A stretch of 48,412 nucleotides of DNA, from NCBI GenBank assembly GCA_023091735.1, contig JALKBU010000323.1:1-48412 (forward strand). Reading direction: 5' to 3'. Shown piece by piece: positions 30,701 through 37,629 of the stretch. This DNA comes from Trichomonas tenax. Lineage: Eukaryota > Parabasalia > Trichomonadida > Trichomonadidae. Positions within the stretch are counted from its first letter, which is position 1. Every line of letters starts with the position of its first letter. The notes below the pieces were generated by a model. The model saw only the letters and a list, made by a program, of their open reading frames with translations. It was not told the origin of the DNA and did not search any database. Position numbers and translations under genes: made by a program.

Positions 30701-30726
30701 GCTAACTTCCAATCGAACGAATCCAT
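18724..30726 (-). CDS. DYNC2H1: Cytoplasmic dynein-2 (intraflagellar transport) heavy chain, 4000 aa
   Basis: A complete intronless dynein heavy chain. The N-terminal ~1300 residues are tail and linker. The AAA ring follows. AAA1 carries GPAGTGKTE near residue 1460 with Walker B CFDEFN; AAA2 carries GPSGCGKTT near 1745; AAA3 carries GPRGSGKTT near 2055. AAA4 is near 2385, where the P-loop is replaced by VPGLFFTE. The antiparallel stalk and microtubule-binding tip lie at ~2600-2900, then AAA5, AAA6 and the C-terminal domain. Family choice rests on GYGGNPYGPAGTGKTESVKA and GRQVLVFNCDEAIDVQSM in AAA1, TREWFDGVLT and DGDIDPEWIESLNSVLDDNR in AAA2, and LPRPDKWGTVQLVSFMQQIL in AAA3. All of these fit DYNC2H1 better than DYNC1H1 or axonemal chains as I know them. 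It drives retrograde intraflagellar transport. The length is slightly below the usual ~4300. The start is the first ATG. Confidence 0.9.
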   Translation of the reverse strand: MDSFDWKLAFKDNPGLIQTVEDDDSIMDLFGQINDEIAKINNYGVNNITDISISVDTLTDLLSNVWEDTDYKIIEHKTWILLTRIMDRVIVGTVDRLFDQLEIVSMKKGILKKIRAFVQSYIQSIERVTSPNPHTPKPWKMGKSSPKSVCILDTLIVKFKDEVVRIINDLASLLDAEEQEALHFSSIVNSASSLIPTKMLKSPNRIWEAQYKLFASRLVQAEKCAASKLHTQLMDSASSPEVILQIFKEHSALLTIPAAIQELGHEFSQAANYISTRAHKILTDMGKKRSNDSPIDNLIWYSQKKIIIKGYQSFVSSLPDSSSVANELNTITEELKNFKQSMWNLWYNQIKTKLSSTLRVPEDGNLVDFGANTGGNLEVKFTDDLFQFLYDVNRLQAVKMQLPPNITDIVQKAEPFYKQALVMQRVSMFYNNMADRIIKYQRPMLLQPATEFEKLVKSVKSLNSTSAPKMLTALQLSLSNIMSQNSQISAENTTIQKKIKELFDIDLIYKRHKWTQSVQEMRQIVKNCVERGFQNSQFWTLHLDSQIYKALRYQLKSSLLAISERTAQIEVSLVFADGRTQFRPTIQEVRRMYYQNVSDIFAFPRTFKGISNESSFFAPISSSASDVILYVYEKGEANIRKFIEHQNSFKEWEVLAQNMEEAQRRCETTIELASDWKSNINLIPTRKESINKIDDTTVIGCFKIDNTQAKEGFRRLVSQFQSTLFVALRKTLRAEFERVESFVKDGMALVTGNFDSAEAIAESRSKFTELARNKVDTEMTFTSLEEKVNLLKMRESIDEETTEFNKLRAQWKELTEKMESFDANVASQFENVKNKMRDEFTQLKIEIHNFKLRWDEMKPHDVDMDDDSVVVSIPQTLKQFEEQAKTLHEKYDRLAKPLADFDENVQIEELDEFDLEFKHQEQAIELLIEWRDAYTEVASQKWSEASAKLFHVEDFLNQWSQKITSLDYTSDSALYIDEKVKHYKSVYPFLKYARGDDWTDQHWSQFFKLVSIPPSTTAQDLLLGDIIEVGDQIQSNIKAIKELAERARGENTIRTSLEEVRSWFSTTNFQWFEHTFAQRITYIVQGWKQILSDLADKQSLIGSLKDSQYVKAFQSDVDLWDKKSVALSTSLRLLNEIQRRWLHLEPVFVKKALPEHQDSFEVVDKEFRDIMRRLKDANRAAAAADLNPERLEKILQRLDSLNRVLNVFLEHKRDNFSRFYFIGDEDLLEIIGQASEDATIIQAHLKKLFQGVHSVIFDGSNTKIIAVCSSLGERVDLKNPVICQGPVEEWLMALSNEVSDTLKAILAEMIKTKPNKDYFKYPSQLTLLYHQIRFTAMVEKVKDVDKLSKYVEDTLMDLVSCDAADELQRYTVRSLIIEFVRFRQVVDDLRNPGMWNWKKQLRFYFRSGICFAEMGDGVIPYGYEYQGNPQRLVYTNLTAKCYLTLCEGISLGYGGNPYGPAGTGKTESVKALGQALGRQVLVFNCDEAIDVQSMCRIFTGLVMGGAWGCFDEFNRLDEEVLSALSQQIQVIQTAILNKASNVELLDKNINVNPNAGIYVTLNPAGKGYGGRSKLPSNLTTLFRAVAMSAPDNELIAEVLMYSQGFKCARALSKQIVLVFALCKQLLSPEIHYDWGLRSLKSILSTAEQWMNNMEGDVDEPALLVKALRVSTLSKLTFTDRVAFEQIISDVFPSVKIDKVEEFELRTAASQVIKEMNIVELPHQVDKMLQMWESINQRTGVVLTGPSGCGKTTLWTLLQKTLDKIGVKVDIEVMNPKSMPRQRLLGRVDYDTREWFDGVLTRAARRAVASSNRTWIVCDGDIDPEWIESLNSVLDDNRLLTLPNGERIQFDNKVNFVFESHSLEHASPATVSRMAVILLAPEDLTVENVCTAWVNKWPRDSRIPYLMEQLFYRTIEALVKKLTSFVIGSTTFGLTTTVLSHLNLISGNSDSEFINALIRGSVCILPPQEQPAFAADIYKWSNQLGLSTTGLDPANILDQYWNGSSLQLFDFHPAPATIPPIDSSALPLVSTSEVQRTIHTIKNWIETGQPMMLVGPRGSGKTTVLTHLFKLLPSTTVIVINCSAKTDAASLMTKLMQQCSIASTASGQVLRPRNTEKALVFFKNFDLPRPDKWGTVQLVSFMQQILTHGGFYNEELQWITIERIQFVFSMSSTEKRPISPRFTSIIRIAAMHNTEAPQLQVIYSHYLAEILKKTDYSDNAKVQSVAAAMVRVFQKFSTRFSIDEYPHYDFTYRDITRWIVQLQRYIHNSNTFTPNIIIYEGIKHFANRLASLQDRMRMIKEIKQIFRDTLPIFEENDFEYCNYQIDTNDKAPLYLVQMERSTAQEAFKKLIVSYEREMGHLDIFRMSDTEWLSNVLTATIAMPSSNIVAITVPGLFFTEILRVICHSSGIEIYSPPMLADFSNTTFMSFLKELIPKVTSKDEEIVLLMEDFMFVDNAILDALNSLMASGEVGGLFSQTEFDSLVASIQGELREANTNMTPQEFYCAKVRRLIHVVIVLNPEHPSFRSYFNFAPSFVSDASIIWATELSQQSLITIPRQILLHESEDSALNSDALSKLNPMFASTFQSIKEAPIKYSEFLRLYLNLFNKKQKELAEKKGRLDIGLAKLNEAAKTVDTLSGEIQAKKTVLSGKEKDANDAMERIKKAVAECSTQQTKIEKMQATLGEEEKFLQAEQTKIEAELGTIQPEIDAALEAVGKIRREHLAEVRALAKPPQAITEVMSGVLMMLGENELSWASIKKIMGSDNFTNRIMKFDAKSLTSEIINNVAKHLKAKGTFFEDSTIRKASQAVAPLAQWVKANVRFFSVLEKVEPLRQKNEQYASEIQKKRVTLKELQDKKAKVDKQVAEFQEQFRITTKEAQQLKNEVSIAEQNLHDAEQLFSKLKDERSRWDAQRNSITALLSSLPKEVLLAAAVGTFCGPFPEDERKTMTQLWLPIAKQAADYVFNIGKFMYTESELMALRGSLSGDALSLENAVIITNAVSVPLIIDPTNKALDWLVNNIKKNGGQPTVLPRGHERFASELALAVRFGKTLIITEIDSIDAILIPLIRKDLIFSGSRPSIKVGDREIDYNEKFTLYLLTREPQPQLHPTAAAHVAVVNFSVTRAGLESTLLSLTLEREQPEIQAERSKYIANEEEMKATLSGLEVTLLKTLVEADSGNILQNTSLIETLNKTKEQAAAVAESLEKIESLSKKLEEKANTYRSLAQLGASLFFAIDGLSKLDHMYRFSSTLFMNLFTSIFDTKVNANGVHRTLKFESELVRIIFRHVSNSMFNKHRTAAALYIVSSCYKNMVDANQYQFLINSPVSTGDAPSWVPETRKAAFCGFAKAMPELVQTLKMRDLTAGSVWADWLKQSHPEENLPVIDGQQLSRRGLTPFAQLLIVGMLVPHRLVAAIQAFVTEALGLGNFSSPFEYNQIMTDKSGLPMIFITSPGADPSHEVVSVAKRANVQLTEIAVGSETPDATVAKLRKCAEEGTWFMLKNTHLSISLVARMEREIASLATKKEGFRVFFTTEPHRSFPPLLLANSIKVAVEAPPGVRANLTRTLSQIDPKQIPAQSLKLAAAVAYFHSIIQERRTYIPQGWTKFYEFSTADFSCAMQIIAKTKDADSETLEYIRGLLCLAVYGGRVDNDFDFNVLSLYLQEFLNERKNPLRLDNNAQMKDVIKYVEKMNERDDPSLFLLPPNATKTVAISQMNDTISSLRRLSSIVSDTGSISRAQWIEKLTPLLQKWQDLRRRFPVMTEQRQNTPFDDSPMAAALYSQCCVIHQLVDTLDNYFKMVDGFLNHGDTLSHQLQSLGKTLISGEVPEAWSDVADGPVVAIEWLSEVARKVEYIDSLSADPSLVSKGIELSAVLRATALLDALRQQTARETGTPMVDLKLAFTFSDSSERSILVTDLALQGAVFQGLKIAPMTKDEQVLIKCPKCSFTWEKSRPTDGIAMIPLYSNSNREKFIVSIPAPCSESSSKDASRTFSFAGTAFIIGSN

Positions 30727-31195
30727 AATTTTTAAACAGGCAAAAAAAGTGTCACTAAAAATCTCGTTTTATATTTTTTTATCACACTCAATTAAATGAA
30801 TATAGACTCAGAAACTGATGTAGAAATTGTTGGCAAAACCAAAAGGATTTATTTTTGTTATTTTTTTGATTGTCCAAAAACTCCAAAAGCGAGGACTATT
30901 CCAATACCAAACACTATGTCAAAAATTTTATTTTTGCTAACCAGAATTCCTTAAAATCCATTTTATTCAAAATATATTGTATATAAAATGCTATATTACT
31001 TCAGATAGATTATGCTCACTCCATATAAAGCAATTGATGTTGATTCATCTCATTCATGGTTAGTTATTTTTACAATGATCCATAATATAAAATAAATGAT
31101 CAAACATTGATATATCCATACATAGGGTGTGTAAGGATACTATTTATAGTGATACAAACATTAAATCGCAAACAAATAAAAATGGATTAAAAATC
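30727..31195. other. Intergenic, no gene seen
   Basis: AT-rich spacer between the dynein start and the Rab stop on the same strand. It must contain the dynein promoter. A GACACTTTTTTTG stretch lies about 30 bases upstream of the dynein ATG and is only a weak initiator match. Confidence 0.4.
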
Positions 31196-31798
31196 CTAAC
31201 AGCAAGCTTTGGATGATGAATCAACATTAAGTATTTCATCAACATTGTGACTGGTTGTCAACAGTTTTCCTCGCTCATCGTAAATGATTTGTGCCAATTC
31301 ATGCACTGATTCAGAGACTCTTTCTCCTGTTTTCGCAGAGACGCAATAACATGGGAATTTGTGATCATTGGCCCATTCAGAAGCAATTGTGATATCTTCT
31401 GAGCGGTCTAAATCACTCTTATTACCTAATACAAAGAATATGCATTGATTATCAACGTGAGACTGTATTAAATCATACCACTTATCTATATTTTCTTGCG
31501 TATGCTTGTTCGTGATATCGAAAGTGATGATTACCCCACAGGAATTTCTGGCGTAAATTGGCACAATACAATTAAACTTTTCTTGGCCTGCAGTATCCCA
31601 TATATTGAGTGTGACATCGGTACCGTCCCTGACGTTGAGATTTAACTTGTACATTCCCGGCGAAATTGTTGGCTCTTGATCGGCAAGAAAGAGATTATCA
31701 ACGAGGCGATTGATTAGACACGTCTTGCCAACCATTGAGTCGCCAACGATAACGATTTTGTACTCTGGGCTGATGTTCGCTTGAGAACGAGGAATCAT
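31196..31798 (-). CDS. Rab-type small GTPase, 200 aa
   Basis: All guanine-nucleotide motifs are intact: GDSMVGKT at 19-26 (P-loop), Thr44 in switch I, WDTAGQE at 67-73, NKSD at 126-129 and SAK at 154-156. The C terminus ends in a Cys-Cys pair (199-200), the signal for double geranylgeranylation, so the protein should cycle on membranes in vesicle traffic. Gln72 is the usual catalytic glutamine. Switch I is odd: the RabF1 signature IGVDF is replaced by ISPGMY, so effector choice is probably divergent and the subfamily cannot be named. Codon use is mixed. The ATG is preceded by TCAGATTT, an initiator-like motif. Confidence 0.92.
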   Translation of the reverse strand: MIPRSQANISPEYKIVIVGDSMVGKTCLINRLVDNLFLADQEPTISPGMYKLNLNVRDGTDVTLNIWDTAGQEKFNCIVPIYARNSCGVIITFDITNKHTQENIDKWYDLIQSHVDNQCIFFVLGNKSDLDRSEDITIASEWANDHKFPCYCVSAKTGERVSESVHELAQIIYDERGKLLTTSHNVDEILNVDSSSKACC

Positions 31799-31810
31799 AT
31801 CCAGAATTCA

Positions 31811-31818
31811 AAATCTGA
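31811..31818 (-). promoter_or_regulatory. Initiator-like element of the Rab gene
   Basis: TCAGATTT on the minus strand, 12 bases upstream of the ATG at 31798. It has the same sequence as the one before the ankyrin gene. Confidence 0.45.
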
Positions 31819-32159
31819 GGTCACCTTTGAAGAGTTTATAGAATTTTTTGAATGATTTGTCAAAATATTATAATTTTGTCATGTAATTTCTCTTATTGCG
31901 TCAAATTTTCTTTTTCTGCTATGTAAAATTAATTATTTGTCACAAATTCACATTTATATCATATGATATAAAATCTATATTCACATTTATTATTTGCATA
32001 CAGTTATCAATTTGTATTTTAATCTATGATCATTAAATAATTCAATGATCATTATAGGAAATGTATACGATAGAATATGCTATTCGAGCCTTAAAGTGTT
32101 CATTTAGCGAAATATAGATCAAATATTTTTATAAAATAAATTACATAATGTTACATGTT

Positions 32160-34781
32160 TCAAAGGCGTGTTGCCTGGTCCTGGAAGTATCTGAGCTTGT
32201 TGAGATCTGCCTGTATCTTGGCGAAGAGTTTCGTGATACTTGCCTCATCATAATCGAAATCAATGATTCCGTAAAGTGCACCAAGATGAGAAGTGAAGAA
32301 CTCGAAGGATCTTTGCTTCTCGGCCTCATACTTCTGCTTCATTTCCTTCACCTCCTTCTGGTAAACATTCTCAGCGTTGAAGAGCTTAACTGTGAGGTTA
32401 GCTTGAGCTGACTTTTGCTCCTTAGCGAGCTGGTCTTGAACCATGGCAACTTTGAATTCGAGATTCTGAACACCTCTCTGGAGACGTGCGTTCTCATCCT
32501 TGAGCTCTTTGGACTTGTCCATCTCTGAGTTGAGAGACTCCTGTAATGACTTGGAAGCTTCTCTGGCCTTCTCGCAGTTATCGCGCGCCTCTTGAAGAGC
32601 TGCATTAAGCTCTGACTTGGCAGCATCGAAGTTCTTGACAATTGAATCAACCTCGCTTTGATGCTCGGATTGGATCTGGTTGATAACTTGCCTAGCTTTT
32701 CTCTTTGTCTTTTGCAGCTTATCGCTGAGAACAGTGAGAGCATGCTCCAACTCTCTAACGTTCTGTTCACGTCTCATTTCACGACGCTTGAAGTCTTCCT
32801 TTGTGAATTCAGCATCACTTGCAATTTCGGATAACTTCTTCTTCAAAACTTCAGCTTCCTCTGCCTTCTCATCGAGAGACTTTCTGAGATTTGCAAGAGT
32901 GAGCTTAAGTTCAGTATCAGAATTGCCAGATTTGACTGACTCCTGTGTTGTGTCATTCTGCTGAGCAATTGCTGGCTGAATCATTAACTGCTGAGCAATT
33001 GGCATTGTCATGCTTGTGTTGTTTTGGTGTCTTTCAATATCAGCTTTGAGTCTTTCGTTCTCAGCAGCAAGTTCGCTGACGCGCTTCTTCTGGCTTGCAA
33101 TTTCAGCATTCATTGCATCGTCGCTCTTCTCGTGCTCTCTCAAAGCATTTCTTGCCTCGACTAAAGCCATGTGGAGCTCTCTGCGTGTTGACTTGAGATG
33201 AGCAATTTGTGCTTGCAATCCCTCAACAATCTCTGGAACCTTGTTGACGTTCTCGACGCCGAGGTTTGTCAAGCACTCGTTGAGCTCTTCCTTCTTTCTA
33301 GCAGATGCCAATAAGCGCTCGACTTGCTTCTTCAGTCTCTGGTTCGCTAAGAACATGATGGAGATCAATGTCGACAAATCCTTGTTTGTCTTTGCAACAG
33401 CGCTTATTAATTCATGTCTGTCGTTGGAAGCATCATCGCCAAGAAGGTTCGCTGGGACAAAGAGTGGGTCGAGGAATTCAGCAGCTTCTGGTAAATTATC
33501 GATCTTAACGCACTCTTCGGCAATGAATTCGAGGAAGTTTTCATCATTTTCGCAGAATTCAACAGCATCAATCTTAACTTCATTGCACTCCAAGTTCTTC
33601 CACTCGCGAGTGATTGTGTTAAGGATATCATATGTCTGCTGGAATTTCTCCTTGATTTCCTTGGATGCTGTTTCTGCTTCCTCAGAGGCCTTTGTTGATG
33701 ATTCGATGTTTTTCTGAAGTTTGTTGAGTATCTTGGAGATCTCGTTGATGATCAACTGTATCTTCTGCATCGGCTGGAAGTGATCATAGCCCATGATTGT
33801 AGTCACCTGCTTCTTGACATCATCATTGAACGGAAATGACAATTGGTTGATGTCGAACTGCTCGCTGAACAAAGTTGGCTTGATTACAGCCTTCTTGGTC
33901 TTGTCCTGCAAAACAAGGTTTTGCTGCTTAAGAGATTCCATCTCATCCTCATAGTAGCAGACGGCGGAATGAAGTTTCTTGATGATCTGAAGCAAATTGT
34001 CGCGTTCATCAGCGATGGCAGAAAAATCATCCTTTTGGATTTCAAACTGCTCTTGCAAAGCAGTAATGGCAGAGCGAAGGTTGGCATTCTCATTCTGAGC
34101 GAAATGTAATGTGTCTGTAGTGTGTTTGTTTGCCTGCTTAAGGTTTTCTATCTCATCTTTCAAATGAAGAACTTCTGACTCGAGTGCAGCCTTGGTAACT
34201 TTCATTTGGTCATTCTCAAGCTTGTAATCCTCGGATTTGGATTTGAATTCGTCCAATTTTGTTCCTAAAGACTCAGCCAAAGCGCGAGACTTTGATTTCT
34301 GTTTTGTCGCCTTCTGTAACTTGTCTATTGCTTCAGCAAGCTGTTGCTTGTAAAGAATAAGTTCGTCAGTGACCAAATCCCTTTCTTTTTGTGACTCTTT
34401 TGACAAATTCTTGTATTTTGTGATTTCTTTTGCCTGTTCAAGATTGTTTTTAGAGCCTTTGGCCTTTTCTTCTTCAAGTTTCTGTTTCAAATCAGCCACT
34501 TGAAGCGTGTATGAGTTTTTCGTTTTGATTAAATTTTCATTAACGTCTCTGAGCTGAAGTTTAAGATTTGTAATTTCTTCATGAAGCGGAGACACAGCTG
34601 CTGCTGCTTCAATTGCTTGCCTAAGTTGAGAATTCGATGAATCTAACGAACTTTGGAGCTGCTGGATTCTCGCCCGCAAATGCTCGTTCTGGAGCTTCAT
34701 CTCCTGGATCTGGAGAAGGTCTCCCTTCGTGTGGCTGCCTTGAGAGCCGCTCCAATGTGAAGAAAAACTGCTTGAATCCAT
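32160..34781 (-). CDS. Long coiled-coil protein, 873 aa
   Basis: Almost the whole chain is heptad-patterned and rich in Glu, Lys, Gln and Leu. The first ~25 residues are a Ser/Gly/His-rich head (SSSFSSHWSGSQGSHTKGD). Coiled coil then runs from ~25 to ~305. A less regular, Phe/Pro-containing section follows at ~310-480 (IKPTLFSEQFDINQLSFPFN, EFCENDENFLEFIAEECVKI). A second coiled coil spans ~480-830. The C-terminal ~40 residues (SHLGALYGIIDFDYDEASIT) look like a small compact helix bundle. No known domain is identifiable. Proteins of this shape are often golgins, basal-body or cytoskeletal tethers. I cannot choose between these. The GC-richer codon usage matches the adjacent dynein gene and suggests reasonable expression. 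Confidence 0.85.
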   Translation of the reverse strand: MDSSSFSSHWSGSQGSHTKGDLLQIQEMKLQNEHLRARIQQLQSSLDSSNSQLRQAIEAAAAVSPLHEEITNLKLQLRDVNENLIKTKNSYTLQVADLKQKLEEEKAKGSKNNLEQAKEITKYKNLSKESQKERDLVTDELILYKQQLAEAIDKLQKATKQKSKSRALAESLGTKLDEFKSKSEDYKLENDQMKVTKAALESEVLHLKDEIENLKQANKHTTDTLHFAQNENANLRSAITALQEQFEIQKDDFSAIADERDNLLQIIKKLHSAVCYYEDEMESLKQQNLVLQDKTKKAVIKPTLFSEQFDINQLSFPFNDDVKKQVTTIMGYDHFQPMQKIQLIINEISKILNKLQKNIESSTKASEEAETASKEIKEKFQQTYDILNTITREWKNLECNEVKIDAVEFCENDENFLEFIAEECVKIDNLPEAAEFLDPLFVPANLLGDDASNDRHELISAVAKTNKDLSTLISIMFLANQRLKKQVERLLASARKKEELNECLTNLGVENVNKVPEIVEGLQAQIAHLKSTRRELHMALVEARNALREHEKSDDAMNAEIASQKKRVSELAAENERLKADIERHQNNTSMTMPIAQQLMIQPAIAQQNDTTQESVKSGNSDTELKLTLANLRKSLDEKAEEAEVLKKKLSEIASDAEFTKEDFKRREMRREQNVRELEHALTVLSDKLQKTKRKARQVINQIQSEHQSEVDSIVKNFDAAKSELNAALQEARDNCEKAREASKSLQESLNSEMDKSKELKDENARLQRGVQNLEFKVAMVQDQLAKEQKSAQANLTVKLFNAENVYQKEVKEMKQKYEAEKQRSFEFFTSHLGALYGIIDFDYDEASITKLFAKIQADLNKLRYFQDQATRL

Positions 34782-35367
34782 TCTATTAACCGTTTAGAAT
34801 TATTTTTGACAATACATCTTATTGAAGGTTCATCCACAAAACAAAGGGGGATAATCATAAATGCAATGAAAATCAACAGCTTCAATGATGACAGTATTCT
34901 CCTCAGCTAATATAGCAATTCTTTGAAAGCTAGAAGTCCAAATCAAAAATCATTCTGTTTATTTTTTAATCTAACGCTTCAAGCCCTGGGGGTTGATTGA
35001 TATCATATGTGAAGGGATATGATTAATTCTTGACTTTATCTTCTCATTTTCAAAAATAATTGAAAATCTTGTTTGCTCGAGTGCAGATATTAATCTATAG
35101 ATGTTTCAAATGGAAAAACAACGAACAAAAGTTCATGATTTTTTTTTATGAATTAAATTTGATTAATCGAAGCTTATAAAGCATTAATATGCTTAAGAGC
35201 ACGGCTGTAATCGTATAATTGCTTTAACAAATTCCAGAAATGATATAATTATTTTGAAAATCTGAAATTTTATAATTTTTTCTATATATTTTCTTAAGCT
35301 ATGGAGGGAATTAAAAACTATTTGATTTATAAGCTTGTAAGCAATACTTTTTTAAAATCGCAAAAAT
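34782..35367. other. Intergenic with a decayed promoter/gene-start module
   Basis: Upstream of the coiled-coil gene. At 34905-34940 the plus strand reads AGCTAATATAGCAATT followed by TTGAAAGC and AGAAGTCC. This matches the module at 40340-40375, including a short ES-KS coding similarity in which this copy has a TAG stop. Short G-tracts occur at ~34846 (AAAGGGGG) and ~34987. No intact gene is seen. Confidence 0.4.
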
Positions 35368-35616
35368 TTAGAAAGCGCCACCAATAAGCTCGACAGCCAT
35401 GTTGATTTCGGCGCCGTCATGGATACCGATTGACTGAACTGTGTCGTCGTTCTCGATGATCTTGCCGTTGAAGATGAGCTTGATCTGCTCTGGTAAAACG
35501 CCGATCTTGTTGAAGATTTGCTCTTTGATGTTTTCGCCTGTTGCCTCTGGAGCGAAAGCAAAATTGTACGTTTCGCCAGAAGCGTTCTTGATGGAGACAG
35601 TGATTGGAGCACTCAT
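35368..35616 (-). CDS. Small ubiquitin-like protein with C-terminal Gly-Gly-Ala-Phe, 82 aa
   Basis: A stand-alone ubiquitin fold. Strands ITVSIKNASG and TYNFAFAP are followed by the helix ENIKEQIFNKIG and the signature EQIKLIFNGKII, which aligns with QQRLIFAGKQL of ubiquitin. SIGIHDGAEINMAVEL ends the domain. It finishes in IGGAF, with a di-glycine at residues 79-80 and a two-residue extension. That layout is what a conjugated ubiquitin-like modifier has before protease trimming. Identity to ubiquitin is low, and it is neither canonical ubiquitin, NEDD8 nor SUMO by inspection. Alternatively it is a non-conjugated Ubl in which GG is coincidental. GC-rich codons suggest strong expression. The start is the first ATG. 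Confidence 0.85.
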   Translation of the reverse strand: MSAPITVSIKNASGETYNFAFAPEATGENIKEQIFNKIGVLPEQIKLIFNGKIIENDDTVQSIGIHDGAEINMAVELIGGAF

Positions 35617-35665
35617 TGATATTAATAGAGCGTATAGTCAGTTCACAAATTGGTTGCAAAAAATT

Positions 35666-35676
35666 TGACACGTAAA
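35666..35676. promoter_or_regulatory. TGACACGTAAA motif upstream of the Ubl gene
   Basis: One of several matches to TGACRYGTAAA (complement TTTACRYGTCA). It lies 50 bases upstream of the Ubl start. Further copies lie at 35800-35810 and 36009-36019. See the findings for the full list. Confidence 0.4.
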
Positions 35677-35708
35677 TTTTTGTTGAAATATACATATTTA
35701 GAATGACC

Positions 35709-35930
35709 TCAGAGTTGAAGTTGCATTACCAGAATCGTTCTTGACACTTTTAAATTATGCCGCAAAATTTTGAATAGCGCAAAAGATTTTTCTGCTTTTT
35801 GACACGTAAATTTTTGTTTTGTTTGTAAATTCAACATCTTTTCTGACATGTGGTTGTTTAGGGTCTGAGCTAATATCAAAGGGGGTAAATCTTTTATACT
35901 TTTTAAAGCTTTAATAAAATCGTCCTCCAT
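35709..35930 (-). pseudogene. 73-codon frame behind a duplicated promoter module
   Basis: Starts at an ATG (MEDDFIKALKSIKDLPPLIL) directly after the minus-strand module of 35931-36020, which has TTTACRTGTCA-like and TCACTTTT initiator-like motifs. The frame then runs 73 codons with no recognised domain and an unconvincing C-terminal half. It is best read as the truncated start of a gene whose remainder is lost. A genuine short protein is possible. Confidence 0.35.
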
Positions 35931-36020
35931 AGCTATTATAGCAATAATGTAGTGAACGGAAATGAGAGCTCAAAAAGTGACATGTTTACATAGCAGATTC
36001 ACCATTTTTGACATGTAAAT
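35931..36020 (-). repeat. Promoter-like module, copy 1
   Basis: On the minus strand this reads AATCTGCTATGTAAACATGTCACTTTTTGAGCTCTCATTTCC and ends in a near-palindromic GCTATAATAGCT just before an ATG. It is homologous to 40291-40355 on the plus strand, with long identical blocks (CTCTCATTTCC, TCACTTTT). It contains TTTACATGTCA-like and initiator-like sequences, so it probably descends from a gene's 5' flank. Confidence 0.55.
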
Positions 36021-37629
36021 TATATTGTAAAAAAAACAGGGTGAGGTTTCAATTTTTACCAGATAAAAGGGGAACTCTTTTTTGCCCAAAAATTTCAAAT
36101 GTGAAGTCAAATGCTTGCTCTCTGGAGGGCCACCATAGAGCAATATCTCGATGAAGTATACTGATAATGATATACCACAGCAATATCTTTATTCGCGCCA
36201 TTAATACTTTTTCGTTTAACTTAATTATACTTCTTATATTTAGGTTTAAAATCAAAGATGATAAAATCGCGTCGCACGATTCCAGCAAACACATGGGCTC
36301 CTTACAGTCACGCCACCATCAAGCAAATTGATAAATAATTTTATACACATAGATCCCCTTCAACACGTTCCGATACTTAGCATGCATGCCCAAGTCATGA
36401 CATAACTAAATTTTATTCTAGTTAATTCTTATTATTGATGTTTGGCTTCGGGATACGATCCATATTTGTCCGTTAAATCAATATTTTCGACCAATATCAT
36501 AGCATGCATTAACGTATGCCTACAGAAAAACAATATTTTACTATCAAATCGACTAGAAATTACAATTAAAATCACAAAACTCGAAATCTTTATAAACATC
36601 TGCTACAAATCAGGAGACTACGGACTAAACCATATATATAAAGTAATTCAATGACAATTTGATCAAAATGCATTACATGAAATTCAACATTTTTAATATA
36701 CTCTTAATCAGCACTCAGTTTCCAACTTGCGTTGCACACAACTTTCATAAGTAAAGCTGTGATATCACGTGAGGTATTACTTTCGACCTTAAAAGATGTC
36801 AAGCAAATTTTACGGAATCTTAAGGAATTGATAAACAAGATATAGTATATTTATGCTCGAATATGTGTAGATTAGGATTCAGTGACGAAATCATCTTCTC
36901 TCATCATTTCTATGACTAAATCGCTGGATTATTCCTCGTTTATGCCAAAATCAAAGCAACAAAAAACATTAAGAACCATCTCGAATAGATAATGATGTCA
37001 CCAAGATTTTTTTTTTCAAAAACCTGAGTGATTGAAAATTAGAGTTTTAATTTTTTAGCTTTAACTCATTTAAACATTAGTTTTCTTTCTTTATATGTTT
37101 TATAATTTAATACACTTACTAATTTTTGACAGGCGAGAAAATGTTCTCGATATTTGATTTATAATTTGCTTTTTGAATATGTTAAGGAATGTATATTGCA
37201 TCACTTAGATATAACAGATTTCACATAAGTCTTTTTTGATGTTAATAAGCATATTTTATTCAAAATTGAATACCAAAAATATTAATCTTCAAAATAGAAT
37301 CAATTAGAGCCTTTAAAAAGCTTATTTATTCATATTATAATAGCTTGTAACCTATTCTTAGGCCAATAAAGTAAATTTATGCATACAATTCAAGAATTGT
37401 ATTTTGAAATGTCAAAACGTTAATGGAAATATATTGAAATTGTCATTCAATTGTAAACTATGCATCGCTTGTTGTGATATCTCGTACTAGAAATAAAATG
37501 ATTTTAGGTTTAAGATGGAAAAAATATGAGATAATCTGTTGCTTTGGTTGTTTCGCGGAAATTTTAACGTGGCTAGCTACTAATATGTATATATAGTGCA
37601 TGTGAATTATAAATTACTGAATTTGTTGA

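Noticed and set aside
35352..35612. 86-codon frame overlapping the Ubl gene on the same strand
   Set aside because: It is Ser/Arg-rich and out of frame with an unmistakable ubiquitin fold.
36442..36654. 70-codon plus-strand frame
   Set aside because: AT-rich, no recognisable domain, no initiator-like motif close to the ATG.
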